Part shown: piece by piece, positions 1 to 11,032 of the stretch | Layout of the letters: every line of letters begins with the position of its first letter | How positions within the stretch are numbered: the first letter of the stretch is position 1 | Assembly (NCBI GenBank): GCA_002110485.1 | Contig: MOWL01000001.1 | Coordinates: 930,001-994,000, forward strand | Reading direction: 5' to 3' | Origin: Emergomyces orientalis | Taxonomy: Eukaryota; Ascomycota; Eurotiomycetes; Onygenales; Ajellomycetaceae | DNA length: 64,000 bases | Translations under genes and position numbers: made by a program | The notes under the pieces: model-generated | The model's database searches: none | Told to the model about the DNA's origin: nothing | What the model saw: only the letters and a program-made list of their open reading frames with translations

Positions 1-663
1 GGAAGAGTAGTGCAAAGTAGAGTGAATGTTTTGGAACTTAATGTGCTCCAACCATTCCAGAACTACCCACAACATGTCATCGTATGCCTGCATTCTCACG
101 CTGAAAGCGTCTTCTCCGAAGAAAAATGTTGATAACTGCAGGAAATAGTGGTTTATAAGGTTTTCGTAGGCCAGGGCATCGCAAGGTTGAGGTCCCGGAG
201 TGGTACAGCCGCCAACAGCTGCCGATTGACTGTCATCCAGAACAGTATGGAGATTTATGCTCAGAGAGGAGAGTGTGGCAGATACGTGTGTTGCCAAAAC
301 CGCTGCAGTCCAATCAATGCTCGACGGCCAGGTCCCCTGCCAAGTTTCAAAATATGACGCTTGCATAACATCCAAGGCGTTTAGCAGTTTCTTGAGTGTG
401 TCTTTGGGAGCACTGGGGTCGTGGATGGGCTTCTGCGGCTTCGACCCTTCAGAGCCACTCAACGGGATCGTATTCGGGCGCCCATTGAGTAATTTCTGCT
501 GGTCATCGCTATGGGGATAGTCACTGTGTGAATCTAGGGTGTATTCTAATGGTTGCGCCAGCGCAATGTCGTGAAGAGAAAGGCATAGAAGAAATCCAAT
601 GGTAATAATAACGGGAGAGAAGGACGATAATCCTTTGCCGGGATACCAGAGCCAGAAACCCAT
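1..663 (-). CDS. Glycoside hydrolase family 76-like secreted protein, 5' part (partial)
   Basis: An open frame of 221 codons runs from an ATG at 663 to the left edge with no stop, so only the N-terminal part is present. It starts with a basic/aromatic stretch followed by a hydrophobic segment (about residues 18-36), which looks like a signal peptide or anchor, then a polar linker. Around residues 175-220 it reads YDDMLWVVLEWLE followed by a His-rich stretch. The paired Asp in an aromatic context resembles the catalytic DD of GH76 alpha-1,6-mannanases (Dcw1/Dfg5 relatives), which act on cell-wall or GPI-linked mannan. The hydrophobic start, the Asp pair and the open frame are seen directly. 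The family call rests on resemblance of this short region and could be another six-hairpin glycosidase. Confidence 0.5.
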   Translation of the reverse strand, partial: MGFWLWYPGKGLSSFSPVIITIGFLLCLSLHDIALAQPLEYTLDSHSDYPHSDDQQKLLNGRPNTIPLSGSEGSKPQKPIHDPSAPKDTLKKLLNALDVMQASYFETWQGTWPSSIDWTAAVLATHVSATLSSLSINLHTVLDDSQSAAVGGCTTPGPQPCDALAYENLINHYFLQLSTFFFGEDAFSVRMQAYDDMLWVVLEWLEHIKFQNIHSTLHYSS

Positions 664-2294
664 GCCGCCGTATTAAGAACTGGGCCTTGAGACTTTCTGT
701 GGTGGACGATATCTAAGAATAGCTGGAGGTATGTAATCGGTAGCTGTGGTTGAGGTATGGCAAGAAGTGTCGCAACGCTATCTATGCTTTGCGATACCTC
801 GTTGGAAGGGGAAGGAGGAATAAAAGAAAGCAATGCATCAGCTAACCAATGACATATGTAATGATCAGCTGCGCCATTGGAAGCACAAAGGGCATGGAAG
901 AGACGTGAGGTGGATAGAGGATGAAGGCCAGAGTTGGCGGAGTTTTGATGTTCTCCTCGCCACGGTCCATTCAGCGCTGTTGTTTCTGCGGGGGAGAGTG
1001 GGCAGGTGTGGCCCCTCGGCCCCTCCAGTTAGCGTGGGTCCGTCTCAGCTTTGACGATATGGCTGCTGCCACGCCAAATCTGCTGGTCCAACCTTAACCA
1101 TTTCACTGGACAGAATGGGGTCAGCAGACGATGCTAGCAATGGATGGCATTTTAGATGTCTTTTTATCTACGATGCTATTTGAGACAGGGTGAAATATGA
1201 CAGCCATACAACGCCTTGGGGATGCTCTTCATGGGGTTCATGGGATCGCGTTTGACAAGACAATATCTCGATGCCTTGAACTTGAAGATAAATTTCAGAA
1301 ATATCATCCCGAAGCCTCTGCAGATTGGGTACATATTTTTGAATGCTACTCCGAAATCTCTCCAATTCACTTAACTATTCTTACTCGGCAGATGTCTACA
1401 CGGTACAGTTATCTCGAGCATACGGACAAGGGTTTCAGTTTTCAGCATAACAGGTCAGATGGGCAAGGTTTTCTTACCTAGTAGCTCCTGATATATTGCG
1501 ACAGTTGATGTGACTCCTCTGGCGACAGCCGTGCATCTATATATCCCAACATCTTTGATCACACAAAATCATCTGCTCACGAAATCTGCTAATCGTTGAG
1601 CCAGAAAATCCCATTGACGTTTTGACGTACGTTTTTTGTGCCCTTTGTAACAAAAACCAAGCAGATCGGTGTTAAAGAAGGGATAGTAGTGAGCTGTGTT
1701 GCTCCTCATATGATCTGGCAGTCTAGTACGTGTGCGCACATTTGTAACTACACATACGGGGTTTGGGGACAGTCGTCCATAGGCCTGGTGGAATACCCAA
1801 CAGCTATATCACACACAATAGAGAGAACCAGCTGGGAAATATTTAAAAATTGATATATCATTCGGTCCAATTTACGGCTACAGAAGGTACCTAAGGAGAT
1901 ATTGGTTAGCAAAGAAATTGCGATAAAGCTTAGGCATGGGAAGTCTCACCTATTCCTTCAGATTATCAAGTGCCGACAATTCTGTTCCCTGACGTCTTCG
2001 CACCTAGACTTTGCGTTTGGGGGGGGGGGGGGGGGGGGAGCAAGCTAGATGCGGGCGTCATTAAGGAAGACAGAGTCGGCCATTTAAAATGGAAAATCCA
2101 CTGCTTCGTCGAATCGTAATGCCATGGATAAACCGTATCCAGTCCCTGCCCAATTTTCTCCACGCACATTTCCTCAGCACATGTGAGGATGCACATTGAT
2201 ATTCCGCAAAAAAGAGAACAGGGGAAAATAGTAATGAAGACAAGTCTGCTGGAAATACACTACTCCATAGTAATTCTTCGCAATTTCGCCTCGT
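664..2294. other. Intergenic, no gene supported; contains a 20-nt poly-G run
   Basis: The gap lies between the GH76-like start and the 3' end of the Y14 gene. Short open frames here, such as 1197-1481 on +, show no recognisable domain or convincing splice pattern. A homopolymer of 20 G residues sits at 2019-2038. Confidence 0.6.
2019..2038 (+). repeat. Poly-G homopolymer (G20)
   Basis: Twenty consecutive G on the + strand (C on -), about 260 bp beyond the Y14 stop codon. A tract like this could form a G-quadruplex and is prone to length error in sequencing, so its exact length is uncertain. Confidence 0.9.
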
Positions 2295-2939
2295 TTATCC
2301 TCGTTCGGCTTTGCCTTCGGGGCTTCGACTTCGGTCCCGACTCCTGCTCCGCGCGCGGCCTCCTCGAGCGCGATTCCCAATATTCCCGGATTTGCCTTTA
2401 TTTGATGGTGGCGGTCTGACGAAAGCGAAATCGACCTGGATGGATTGATCGAGTAGTTTGGCGCCATTGAGCGCTTCAATGGCAGCCTTCGCTTCAGGCA
2501 GGGTGGTGTATTCGATTAAAGCATAGCCCTGTCAAACAAGTCAGCAACATTATTCGATTATAGTATATGGCATAAGCGATAATAATAAGGGTAAAAGAGA
2601 ATCACCGGAAGGGGGAGTGATAGGAGTGGTTGGCAGAGATGGAAGAAGGAGGGGGAGGTGTTGAAACTGTATATGCTTGTTTACCTTGACGTAACCCGTC
2701 CTCCGATCCAGATTTAAATTGAAATTCTTTATCTCTCCGTATTCAGCAAATAGATCGGTAACGTCCTCTTCAGAAGCTTCCTCGTGGATGTTGGTCGCAA
2801 GAACAATCCAGCCTTCGATACTCCTGACCGCGACTGCGCCAGCTTGGGTGAGCGTCTCGCCAGTTGCGTGTGAGGATGGGGCAGGGTCATCATCCTGCCT
2901 GTCCAAAACAGGAGGATCTATTTCCATTTCCGTCGACAT
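2295..2939 (-). CDS. RNA-binding protein Y14/RBM8A (exon-junction complex)
   Basis: Two exons, 2939-2685 and 2528-2295, with a 156-nt intron (GTAAAC..AG), encode about 162 residues. Y14 binds Mago and sits on spliced mRNA upstream of exon junctions, affecting export, localisation and decay. A single RRM covers about residues 40-125. Diagnostic strings are EGWIVLATNIHEEA, FAEYGEIKN, LNLDRRTGYVKGYALIEY and VDFAFVRPP, which closely track metazoan Y14. The C-terminus is an Arg/Ser tail of about 25 residues, also typical. The intron falls between K and G of the conserved YVKGY stretch, and joining it restores the motif, which supports the splice sites. The start is the first ATG, followed by the usual acidic leader. 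It lies 3' to 5' of the cutinase gene with no evident functional link. Confidence 0.95.
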
Positions 2940-3804
2940 ATTTGCGGTTGATGCTGTGATACGGCAAAGTGTTTGGGAGGTTTGATCGCGCGTGAGTGTT
3001 GGACAGTTACTTTTTTACTTTAGCTGATGTGAAGCTGTCTTTTTTATTTTCTTGAAGTATCAATAGTTAGATTGCAGGCTAGCCTGATTAGTTAAGCGGG
3101 GCGAACCCTAGAAGCCTGAGCAGGACGTCCCTATCCTGCACCATGGCATTCATCTATACACATAGCAATCAACAGCGATTGGTATTTAACGAACTGAAAC
3201 TAATACGAAAATACATCAGGCGATGCTGTCATGCATATAGTTAATTTGATTTTCACAGGGGTTTGGCTTTATTGCTTTCCGTGCCGTACTCCACCCTGCT
3301 GAGCTGCCCAACTTCCCTTCAATCTTATTGGCACTTTGTTCATTTTCCGATGATACATAGCGCAAAATTTACAAATACTACCCTTTGTTTACCATGTGAA
3401 GCATGGGTATTGTGGGGAGGGTGTGGTTGGGCTTCAAGGACTGCATATCAGCTCGGGTACCCCTCGAATTGAGACTGACAGGACGCAGACAGTAAAATAA
3501 CCCCTAAAAATTCAAATGATGGGAATGGAAATGTAAAAAACGGAAAGAGAGGAGCAAATATTGTGAGTTTTTTATACAAGTATGATACATTGATTACGCA
3601 AATTCCCAAAGAAGGGATTGATACCTCAAAGTGCTTAGACCCTTTCGCTGTATCAACAGCGCTGGCAAGGGCTGTCGTTTCGAGTTCCGTATCCTTTTTT
3701 CGTTTGATATGTTTACCGGTTCCTCGCTCATGAAAGCAATTTTCTAGTACCTGGTTTTGGTAGTCCTTTTCGGGTTTCGTTTTTCTCTTTCCATTCTCCC
3801 TTCA
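2940..3804. other. Intergenic region between Y14 and cutinase genes
   Basis: The gap holds the Y14 promoter (near 2940-3100) and the 3' flank of the cutinase gene. No coding sequence or RNA gene is recognised. Confidence 0.6.
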
Positions 3805-4574
3805 CTATTTCCCTCTCACTGCTCCTGCAAGAAATGAAGCAGCTTCATTTGCATCCTCTGCATATGACCAATGAGCAGGAATATCTAAACCGCCTCGGCA
3901 GATAGGATCTCCTTCTGCACATATCCACATCGCATTATCTTCGGGAATAGATCTTAAGGGAAGGTCATGAAGCGGGTCACCGAAGAGCACTGCTCTTGCT
4001 ACCTGACCAGCCTGGAGGTCCCCAGAGGCATTATGGATCACTGCGGCTCCCTGAGAGTATCCAGCAAGGACTACTTTGCTCTCCGGACACTGCGACAATG
4101 AATGGTTCACGAGATCGACCATGGTTGCTCCACCATCTTCCCCGAAGTTTAAATTTCCCTGGTAGTCCGTGGTTAGCAAAAAGTCGCCAAACCAGCTGTA
4201 GTATTTTACCAGGTGAAACCTACTAGGAAAGAGGCAGGGTAATCGACACCCTGGACGGTGACCTTCCCCTTCAGAAGGCTTCTCAATGCGGTAGCCAGGG
4301 AAGGACCAATTATGTCTCCCATATTCCCCTTTTCCTCCGTCCCACGGGCGAATATCAAAGTCAACGGTTGACAGCCATTGTTTTTCTTGACCTCGTTTTC
4401 GGTGGTGGGGCCACCTTTCGATTTTCTGAAAAGGTCTCGAAACCAATCCCAGCCGGGAATTCCGCCCCTTTGTTCAATGTTACCCCCTTTCCGAAGGTCT
4501 GGTGGTATTGTAGTTGGTAAGGCGAAGGTGGAAATACTAAGGCTTGCAAATATGACAAGAGAATATAGCTTCAT
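3805..4574 (-). CDS. Secreted cutinase-family esterase (CE5)
   Basis: Two exons, 4574-4224 and 4158-3805, with a 65-nt intron (GTAGGT, branch GCTAAC, CAG) encode about 234 residues. The protein begins with a signal peptide (MKLYSLVIFASLSISTFA). After a short spacer comes the alpha/beta hydrolase core: CQPLTLIFARGTEEKGNMG, the VQGVDYPA strand and the nucleophile elbow GYSQG (Ser about 152). Asp about 201 lies in DPIC and the catalytic His about 213 in a PAHWSY context. Splicing restores the family-typical FLGNLNFG join, while reading through the intron shifts frame and stops. The reaction is hydrolysis of cutin or other short and medium esters outside the cell. In animal-associated fungi such genes are kept without an obvious plant substrate, so the real substrate is unknown. 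Confidence 0.92.
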
Positions 4575-7300
4575 TGCAGTGGAACAGAAAGTGCACAATG
4601 ACAACGAGAGACCGATATATATAACAACTCAATGGGGACCCGACAAACAAATCCGTGTATCTCGGGTGTTTCCGAGAGTTGGGAGTCGGGTGTCTATAAA
4701 TATTGGCCAAAAGTGCCTATGAATGCGAAATTTTCTCATTATGCGAGACGAGGACCCATGCGCGAATGGCCGCCTCCATTAGCCTCAGCGGCTGGGCAAT
4801 TGAGCCGGGGAGGTTGAATCCACACTCCATTTCCCAGGCCGCTCCCTGGCGTACGCTCGGCCTGGTTCAGATAGACAAGTAGAACTGTAACAAAAAGGCC
4901 ACCCGAGAAGCGATCTGCAAAATGAGGGGTTCGAAGTAGCTCCACGCACGGGGAGAGAGAGTCCCATTAAAGATGCTTATTGGGCCAGCCACGCTCTAAT
5001 TTTGAAGTGATGGGAGTAGTGTGCAGTTTTCATTATTAGGTAGGATTTAGAAGTAGCGTTGTGTGTAGTTTTTGACATCTTTTGAGAGAGCAACAGGGCC
5101 AGGTTTCCACCAGCCAGAAACAGCTTGGGAATAGTGGAATCTGTTTGGTTGGCATCTCAAACAGCTAAGGATTGCGATTAGCGAATAAGATGGCATGCTG
5201 CTCAACGACCATCAAACACTTCCGCCCTCCAATTCGAAAATCAGGTCATGCCGAGAAACAATCACAATACATTTTATGCTTTTGACGATGCGATTGGTGG
5301 CTATTGAAGTTGGCTAAATATTCAAAAAGTGAGATCCTGTGCATGTTCGGGCCAGCGTACGGTCTTTTGGCTCACAGAGAGGAACACCTGCACTAGTGGG
5401 GAGGTGATAGGCTTCGAAGGCGTGGGCCTGTCAGGGGCAGAGAAGGCCCCCAGACCAGGGTCAACTGTGTAGACGAAGCACCAATTTTTCGTTCAGCGCC
5501 TACATAAACCACTCACAATATTGGTGCTCCACGATGCGAGGAGAGAGCGTTGTGTGTAGCGAGCGAGCCGTGTTTGCTCTCCTTCTCTAACAGAAGCCTT
5601 GTCCGTCATATTCCTTTTCTCACTCCAGAAGCCAGGAGAGCCAGAGATGGCATATTCTGTGAGACCTTATGAAGGCTGAAGGAGTGATGCTTCATCTTAA
5701 AATTTATTATAATTCACTGTTTTCTTTTCTCAGCGAAAACCGAATCTTTTCCTTAACTCTTTTCCTTTTCTATTCTCTTCTTCCATCGGACTGCCACCCC
5801 TCCCCCCCCCCCCCCCCAATATACAAGTATCGAACCAAAATGCGAGCTTATCTTCAAGCACCGGAAATGGCTTCATGAAGCTCAGCATGATAGTTAGGAA
5901 AGGTACTGTGAGGGCAAGGGATCCAACCCCCTCTCCTAGGCACATTCGCAGTCATTCTGGGCCTCAGTTTGATTCCCATATCTCGGCATGCGGACTCCTC
6001 CCACCGTTAGCGCAATGTATGGATTTCTCGGCCATCTGACATGCAAGATGGTGGCTTTTGGGTGAGAGTGGTCAACATCTGTTCTTGTCAAGAGTATCTG
6101 GAGTCTCTGCGTCGGCTAGACAGGAATATTTGATTTCTGCTTGCCACAGTTGATACCATACTCAACTCTCATGGCTTCTATTCAGGCTGAACGAAACAAG
6201 AGAGACGGAAGCGCATTGCGCCCTATTTCATGTCCGGTTTCTTATCAGTTAGCAAAAACCAGTGAGAAAGCGTAAACCTCCGTTTTCAAATGCTGTCTGG
6301 TTTGGCGGGATTCCGCTATTTTCTCGGTGGAGGTTTATTATTATTTTATATATATATTTTTTTGGGAATGAGATTCCGTCATGATATCGTAGGGAGCAAT
6401 TGGTCTTACTTCAGGTGTAATAGCGCCCGATACATTTCATGGCGGAAGTTGTGAGTTTCTATCGAGCTGGTTGGATCCTCCTGCTGCGCTACATTTGTCT
6501 CCTCCGCTATAAATTTGACTACCCTGTTGCACCTCTGCAGTCATGTCCTGCTACTAATTGAATCTGCTGCATCGGCGAAGCATGATATCATTTTACGCAT
6601 ACCTATTTATGACATATGCATTTAACGAAAGAGGAATATCTTCTTTGTCTAGCTGAGAAAGCTCCTCTGTGTGTATACTTCCATCTGAAGGAAGTTCCAA
6701 AATTTTTTTTTGATAGGATTTTATATATACACAACTAGGCATGTGACACTGATACACATGCTTGTTGTGTTTTATATAATATATCAACATATTTCTGCCA
6801 TATGTGATAATATTCTCAGTTACAATTTTATCTTAGGCGTGTTTTTTACTTTGTGATTATCTATTTTGATGGCGGGAATGGTTGAATTGTTGAATGAGAG
6901 AGAGTGAAGCAACCATATCAATGCAAATCACCTCAAACGAGATATCCTAGACAACACAATGAAACCGCGAATTTGTAAAATTTTCTTTATGCAAAGTACA
7001 GGAATATCATCTACCAGGGTGGTCTTTGTCTTCTTTCAACTACCTGTTGCGTTTCTGGTTGAGCTCCCCGCTTGAAACCCAATCCTGTTTATACAAAAAA
7101 CCCTAACTTCTTATTCATTCCTGCGGGAGGGCCGTGTCAGGAGAGCGTCTAACCCCTGGATTTTTATTTACTCTATTTGAATCCTACATGTCTCCGTTGT
7201 AAGCGGCATCCCCATTCATTAACAAGCCAGTGAGATGGGGATGCACATCAGATTTATATACTAAATCAATGTTTAAAACACGTCTAGGAACGATCCGACG
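4575..7300. other. Long gene-poor stretch with homopolymers and possible decayed repeats
   Basis: About 2.7 kb with no convincing gene. It has a 16-C run at 5802-5817 and AT-rich tracts around 6330-6360. A 14-nt direct repeat, agcgttgtgtgtag, occurs at 5055-5068 and 5546-5559. No transposase or reverse-transcriptase motif was found. The region could be old repeat debris plus the promoter of the cutinase gene at its left end. Confidence 0.5.
5802..5817 (+). repeat. Poly-C homopolymer (C16)
   Basis: Sixteen consecutive C, preceded by a pyrimidine-rich stretch (5720-5801), within the gene-poor interval. Nothing nearby shows a function. Confidence 0.9.
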
Positions 7301-8359
7301 ATGTCGATGTCAGCATTTGGTCACGCTGCAGCAGCACCAAAAGGTGGTTCACGAAATGAAAGAATCCTCCACTGGCTAGATAACCAGGACGATCCGGATT
7401 TCGAAAACGACAACCATCTCAGAACAAACGCCGAGATCGTTATCCGGGCCCAGGGAACTAATGGCCACGCCGACGAATATATCCATCTACGTCCTCCGAC
7501 AAGTACCCTCGATGTGGATTTCGAATCAGCAACTGGGAATGTTACCATCAGAGAAGTAACAACGGTAACAACACCAACGCCAACAGCAGCAGAAGGAAAG
7601 GCAGCGGAGAAGGAGGAGGAGGAGGAGGAGGAGGAGGCAGATGATGACGATGATGAAGCAGAAAGATCATGTCCTTCGATAGGCTGTTCCAGACTGGAGC
7701 CGAAAAAAAAACCCCACCTCACTGTCTTTCTCCGTCTCAATCGCAATATATGCGACTTGGTCAAGCTCGAGGAGCTCAAGGATACCTCCCTACTCCTCAC
7801 CATCCACATCATGGAAGGCCAGCGCCTCAGCACAGAAAACCACCAGTACGGCTTCATCAGCGGGCGGGTAGTGAGTGCGCTGGAAAATGTCCTGCGGCAA
7901 CCACGGCAGATAAACTTTATGCAGATTCTCCTCCCCGAATCGCAGATCCCGTGGAAATGGACTGCGGCGACTGTGCTAGTGACGTTTGGCAAGATGTCAG
8001 GGCGGGAGAGGAGGAATATGGGCCTGATTTACCAGCGGGTCATGGAGTGTCAGTACCAGATCCGGGAGTATGATAAGGTGATTCCTAAGGAGAGGATGTT
8101 GCAGGAGTTGGTGGAGCAGGAAGGCGTGGCTGCGAAGAATTTGGAGAGATTGGATGTTGGGGATAGGCGGAATTGGTTGAGGAGGTATGAGAGGATTGTT
8201 GATGAGGAGGCTGTTGTGAAGACGAGAGATCAGTGGGTTATGGAGGGGGAGAGGTTGAAGAAGGAGCATAATGCGCTGCTGGATGTTATTGGGAGTTTTA
8301 CCAAGGCTGCAGAAGGGTTTGAAGGAGTAGCTGGAGGGTGTGGGGATCGTGAAGCTTAA
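7301..8359 (+). CDS. Unrecognised acidic protein, 352 aa, single exon
   Basis: An uninterrupted frame from ATG at 7301 (second ATG at 7307) encodes 352 residues that I do not recognise. The N-terminal half is polar and ends in a low-complexity acidic run of Glu then Asp (about residues 103-122). A more ordered stretch follows (about 130-250), with LTVFLRLNRNICDLVKLEEL, LLLTIHIMEGQRL and WKWTAATVLVTFGKMSGRER. The last 100 residues are charged and probably helical. The central part looks like a folded domain and argues for a real gene despite the long non-coding flanks. No signal peptide or membrane segment is seen. It may be a lineage-specific nuclear or cytoplasmic protein. Confidence 0.6.
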   Translation: MSMSAFGHAAAAPKGGSRNERILHWLDNQDDPDFENDNHLRTNAEIVIRAQGTNGHADEYIHLRPPTSTLDVDFESATGNVTIREVTTVTTPTPTAAEGKAAEKEEEEEEEEADDDDDEAERSCPSIGCSRLEPKKKPHLTVFLRLNRNICDLVKLEELKDTSLLLTIHIMEGQRLSTENHQYGFISGRVVSALENVLRQPRQINFMQILLPESQIPWKWTAATVLVTFGKMSGRERRNMGLIYQRVMECQYQIREYDKVIPKERMLQELVEQEGVAAKNLERLDVGDRRNWLRRYERIVDEEAVVKTRDQWVMEGERLKKEHNALLDVIGSFTKAAEGFEGVAGGCGDREA

Positions 8360-11032
8360 AAGGGATGGGCTGTTTGATATTCTGCGGGTATGTCCAGTTG
8401 GGTTGGATTATGGTCTGTTCTTGGCTGGTGTGAAAAGGGTGAATTTTGAATCTAGCACGACGTTCTGTACTTATTCTAGGTCTATAGATACCTCAGTTCT
8501 TTGGATCCAGGTTCTATCAGGCGCTTTTACAGGTTCACGGAGTTAGGCCAACCCAGCCAGAATGGACTCGCGTGAAGCTGTTTCCTGTGGTATCCTCCCC
8601 TCGCAACCTGAGGAGGGTTGCTCCATCAACTTTCGGTACCACCAATAAAAGTACAATAATAAATACCAATGCCCGTTTTGAAGAATACATCATGGCATGG
8701 TCTCGTTTCGTGGGTGTGAAGAGAACTAGGTATTTATACGCATTTTTCTGATATCAAGATTGCAAAAGTAGCGTTCACCTTAATCCCCCCACAATTGCAC
8801 ATTTCAACACCTCACTTTTCATTCAACCGGGTGTTTCTCGTGCAGGGTTTGACCATGATTAACCATCCCAGTAGCTGACTATATGGTGAGTATATAGTAA
8901 GAACGACAAAAGCCGGGGCTTACCTACACTGAGTAGATACCTAGGTCGCATTTGCAACCTCTCCAATAATAACGTGAACGGGCCTTCAAGGTTGCACTAG
9001 TAGTTATTAGTTTGCATGTCCCTTCAATTTTATTGGAGAAGTTCTAAAATGAGAATTTTGAAGGAAGAACACGGCAGAGAATGATATCACAAGGATCTGG
9101 GGAGGGAGTTGAGAGCATAAACATGTGTTTCTGCGAAGGTTTCATTCAACCTTTGGGGATTGAGGTGAACATCAAAGATCTCATGCTCGCCCAACGGCGC
9201 TTCTCTTCTCTTCTGGGCAAGGTCGGATCGCCGGCCGGACCTCGGCAGGAAAGGCTTGAACTGTTTTGGGACTAGACCAGGAACCTCTCCACGGGCCCGA
9301 TTAGTCTAGACTATATGTGTACTAGTGCGCATTGCCACTTAGCGAACGACTGAGCTGAAAGATGAGGGAAATTCTGAGTTCTGATTGGTCAGCATATCCG
9401 ACTAACATCGGTCAGAAGGCAGGGGGCTTCTGACCTAACGGTATACGGTTAGAACACCCACTGGCTACCTAGGTACCTAACCATGTGACCTCCAATTTTA
9501 TCAACCTCGGGGGCTGCCTGCATGAAGTGTTATTCTCCTTCCCAGGTACGGAGCAGGGAGTGGAACGTGGCGAGAAAACAGATGTGTGTGGCTAGAAAAA
9601 GCGAAATCTGATCATGGCTGGAAACAAGATCTCTCATGCCAATCTCATTCAAAATAGTACTTCTCATAGTCTCAAAATACTGCAATACTCAACACAAACA
9701 CTTATTGAGAAAGAGATAAATTCTAGAGTAACTCCTCTCTAGAGTGATCAATTGACAAAGTTCCCTCTTTTCTGTATAAAAATATCATTAAATTGAGTGT
9801 TGTGTGTAGCTCAGTATGTTAGTGATAGATTGATATGGGGGGTCGGCATGGCCAGAGATTTTGACTTTCCTTTTTCCACTCCCACACCCATCTTTTTTTC
9901 TAGTCACGTTCAACCCTAACCGCGTCGGATTCTCATTTTTGCCACCACAGACCAACTTCAACTTTGCTGAGCCTATAAAAGTGGTTTTGTATCCTTGAGC
10001 TATCGTTATCAGAGAGCCAAATGAAGGGTGGCAGGCTGCCCCTGTTCTTCAGTGACTAAACCAGCAAATGTATCCACGGTTAGGGCTTCCCCAGTTGGAG
10101 GGTGGCGCTGTTGGTTGGCATATTATTATGCGCACCATTTATTTATTATTTTTCTCTGTCTTGTACTAATCTCCCGTACCCGGAAGTATGGAGAGAACGG
10201 TGTCCATGGATGGAGCACAGTGTTTCCTAAACTAACTACTAACTAAGTTTACGGGTTTACTCAATCAGAATCCCAATGGAAGAGCCTGGATGCTGTTGGG
10301 GCATCGTGGGCATCGTGTTTTCCCCCCGCGCTCCCGGATGAAGGTCGCTTAATCCTCCCCTGCTTCGGGAGGGCCAAAAAGTCTGGAGCAGAAGAAAGCG
10401 CTTTGCCCTCCTTTCTTCTCGTCTTCTTTTCTTCTCTCTTTTTTTTTATTTAAGTTCTCTCCTCTCTTTTATTTTTTAAATTATTATTAATATTATTTTT
10501 TGCAGCAGTAGCTGTCCATTCGCTTTTTTTATCTTATCCATTCGTTTGATTCCCTATTAAATTCATTGCGCGCTTTACTCTATTTTTTTTACTTCGTTTT
10601 AATATTTCTTTTTGGTTAGAAACAGTTGCCAGGATCTGATTACTGGCTTATACAATTCGACTCAAAGCCGATTGATTTTACCAACCTTGAACGGTCCCCT
10701 CATTTATTGATTCCGCCCGCCAGAGACTAATTATACTGGACATATCTATATAGAATCGATATTCTAAACATCTACATGGAACCTATCACCATGAAGAAGG
10801 CATCATAGAGCAATATCATACAAAGTCACCACTTATTCCGCGTCTTTGCTCCCCAAGTCACTAGGGCGGCCACCTCGTGTATTATCAAACATCAGCGGAG
10901 CAAGCGTGGAAGTGAGCTGAGCGCAAAGAAATCGTAGCGCTTTCTATATTCTCTGTGGAGCTTATTCAAGTTGTGTTGTCTATTTGCGCATTGGGAAGGG
11001 TTTGATTCTCTGGGGAGATTACGAACAAGGCA
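8360..11032. other. Long intergenic region upstream of the amylase gene
   Basis: About 2.7 kb without a supported gene. The part nearest the amylase gene (10380-10620) is strongly pyrimidine-rich with AT tracts, as is common for a long 5' leader or promoter. The block 9580-9815 ends in a gttgtgtgtag string also present at 5058-5068 and 5549-5559, which may mark degenerate repeats. No protein motif of a transposon is visible. Confidence 0.5.

Noticed and set aside
7321..7992. 223-codon minus-strand frame antisense to the acidic protein gene
   Set aside because: It is a mirror of the Glu/Asp-rich coding strand and yields Ser/Arg low complexity. The + strand frame has the more protein-like central domain.
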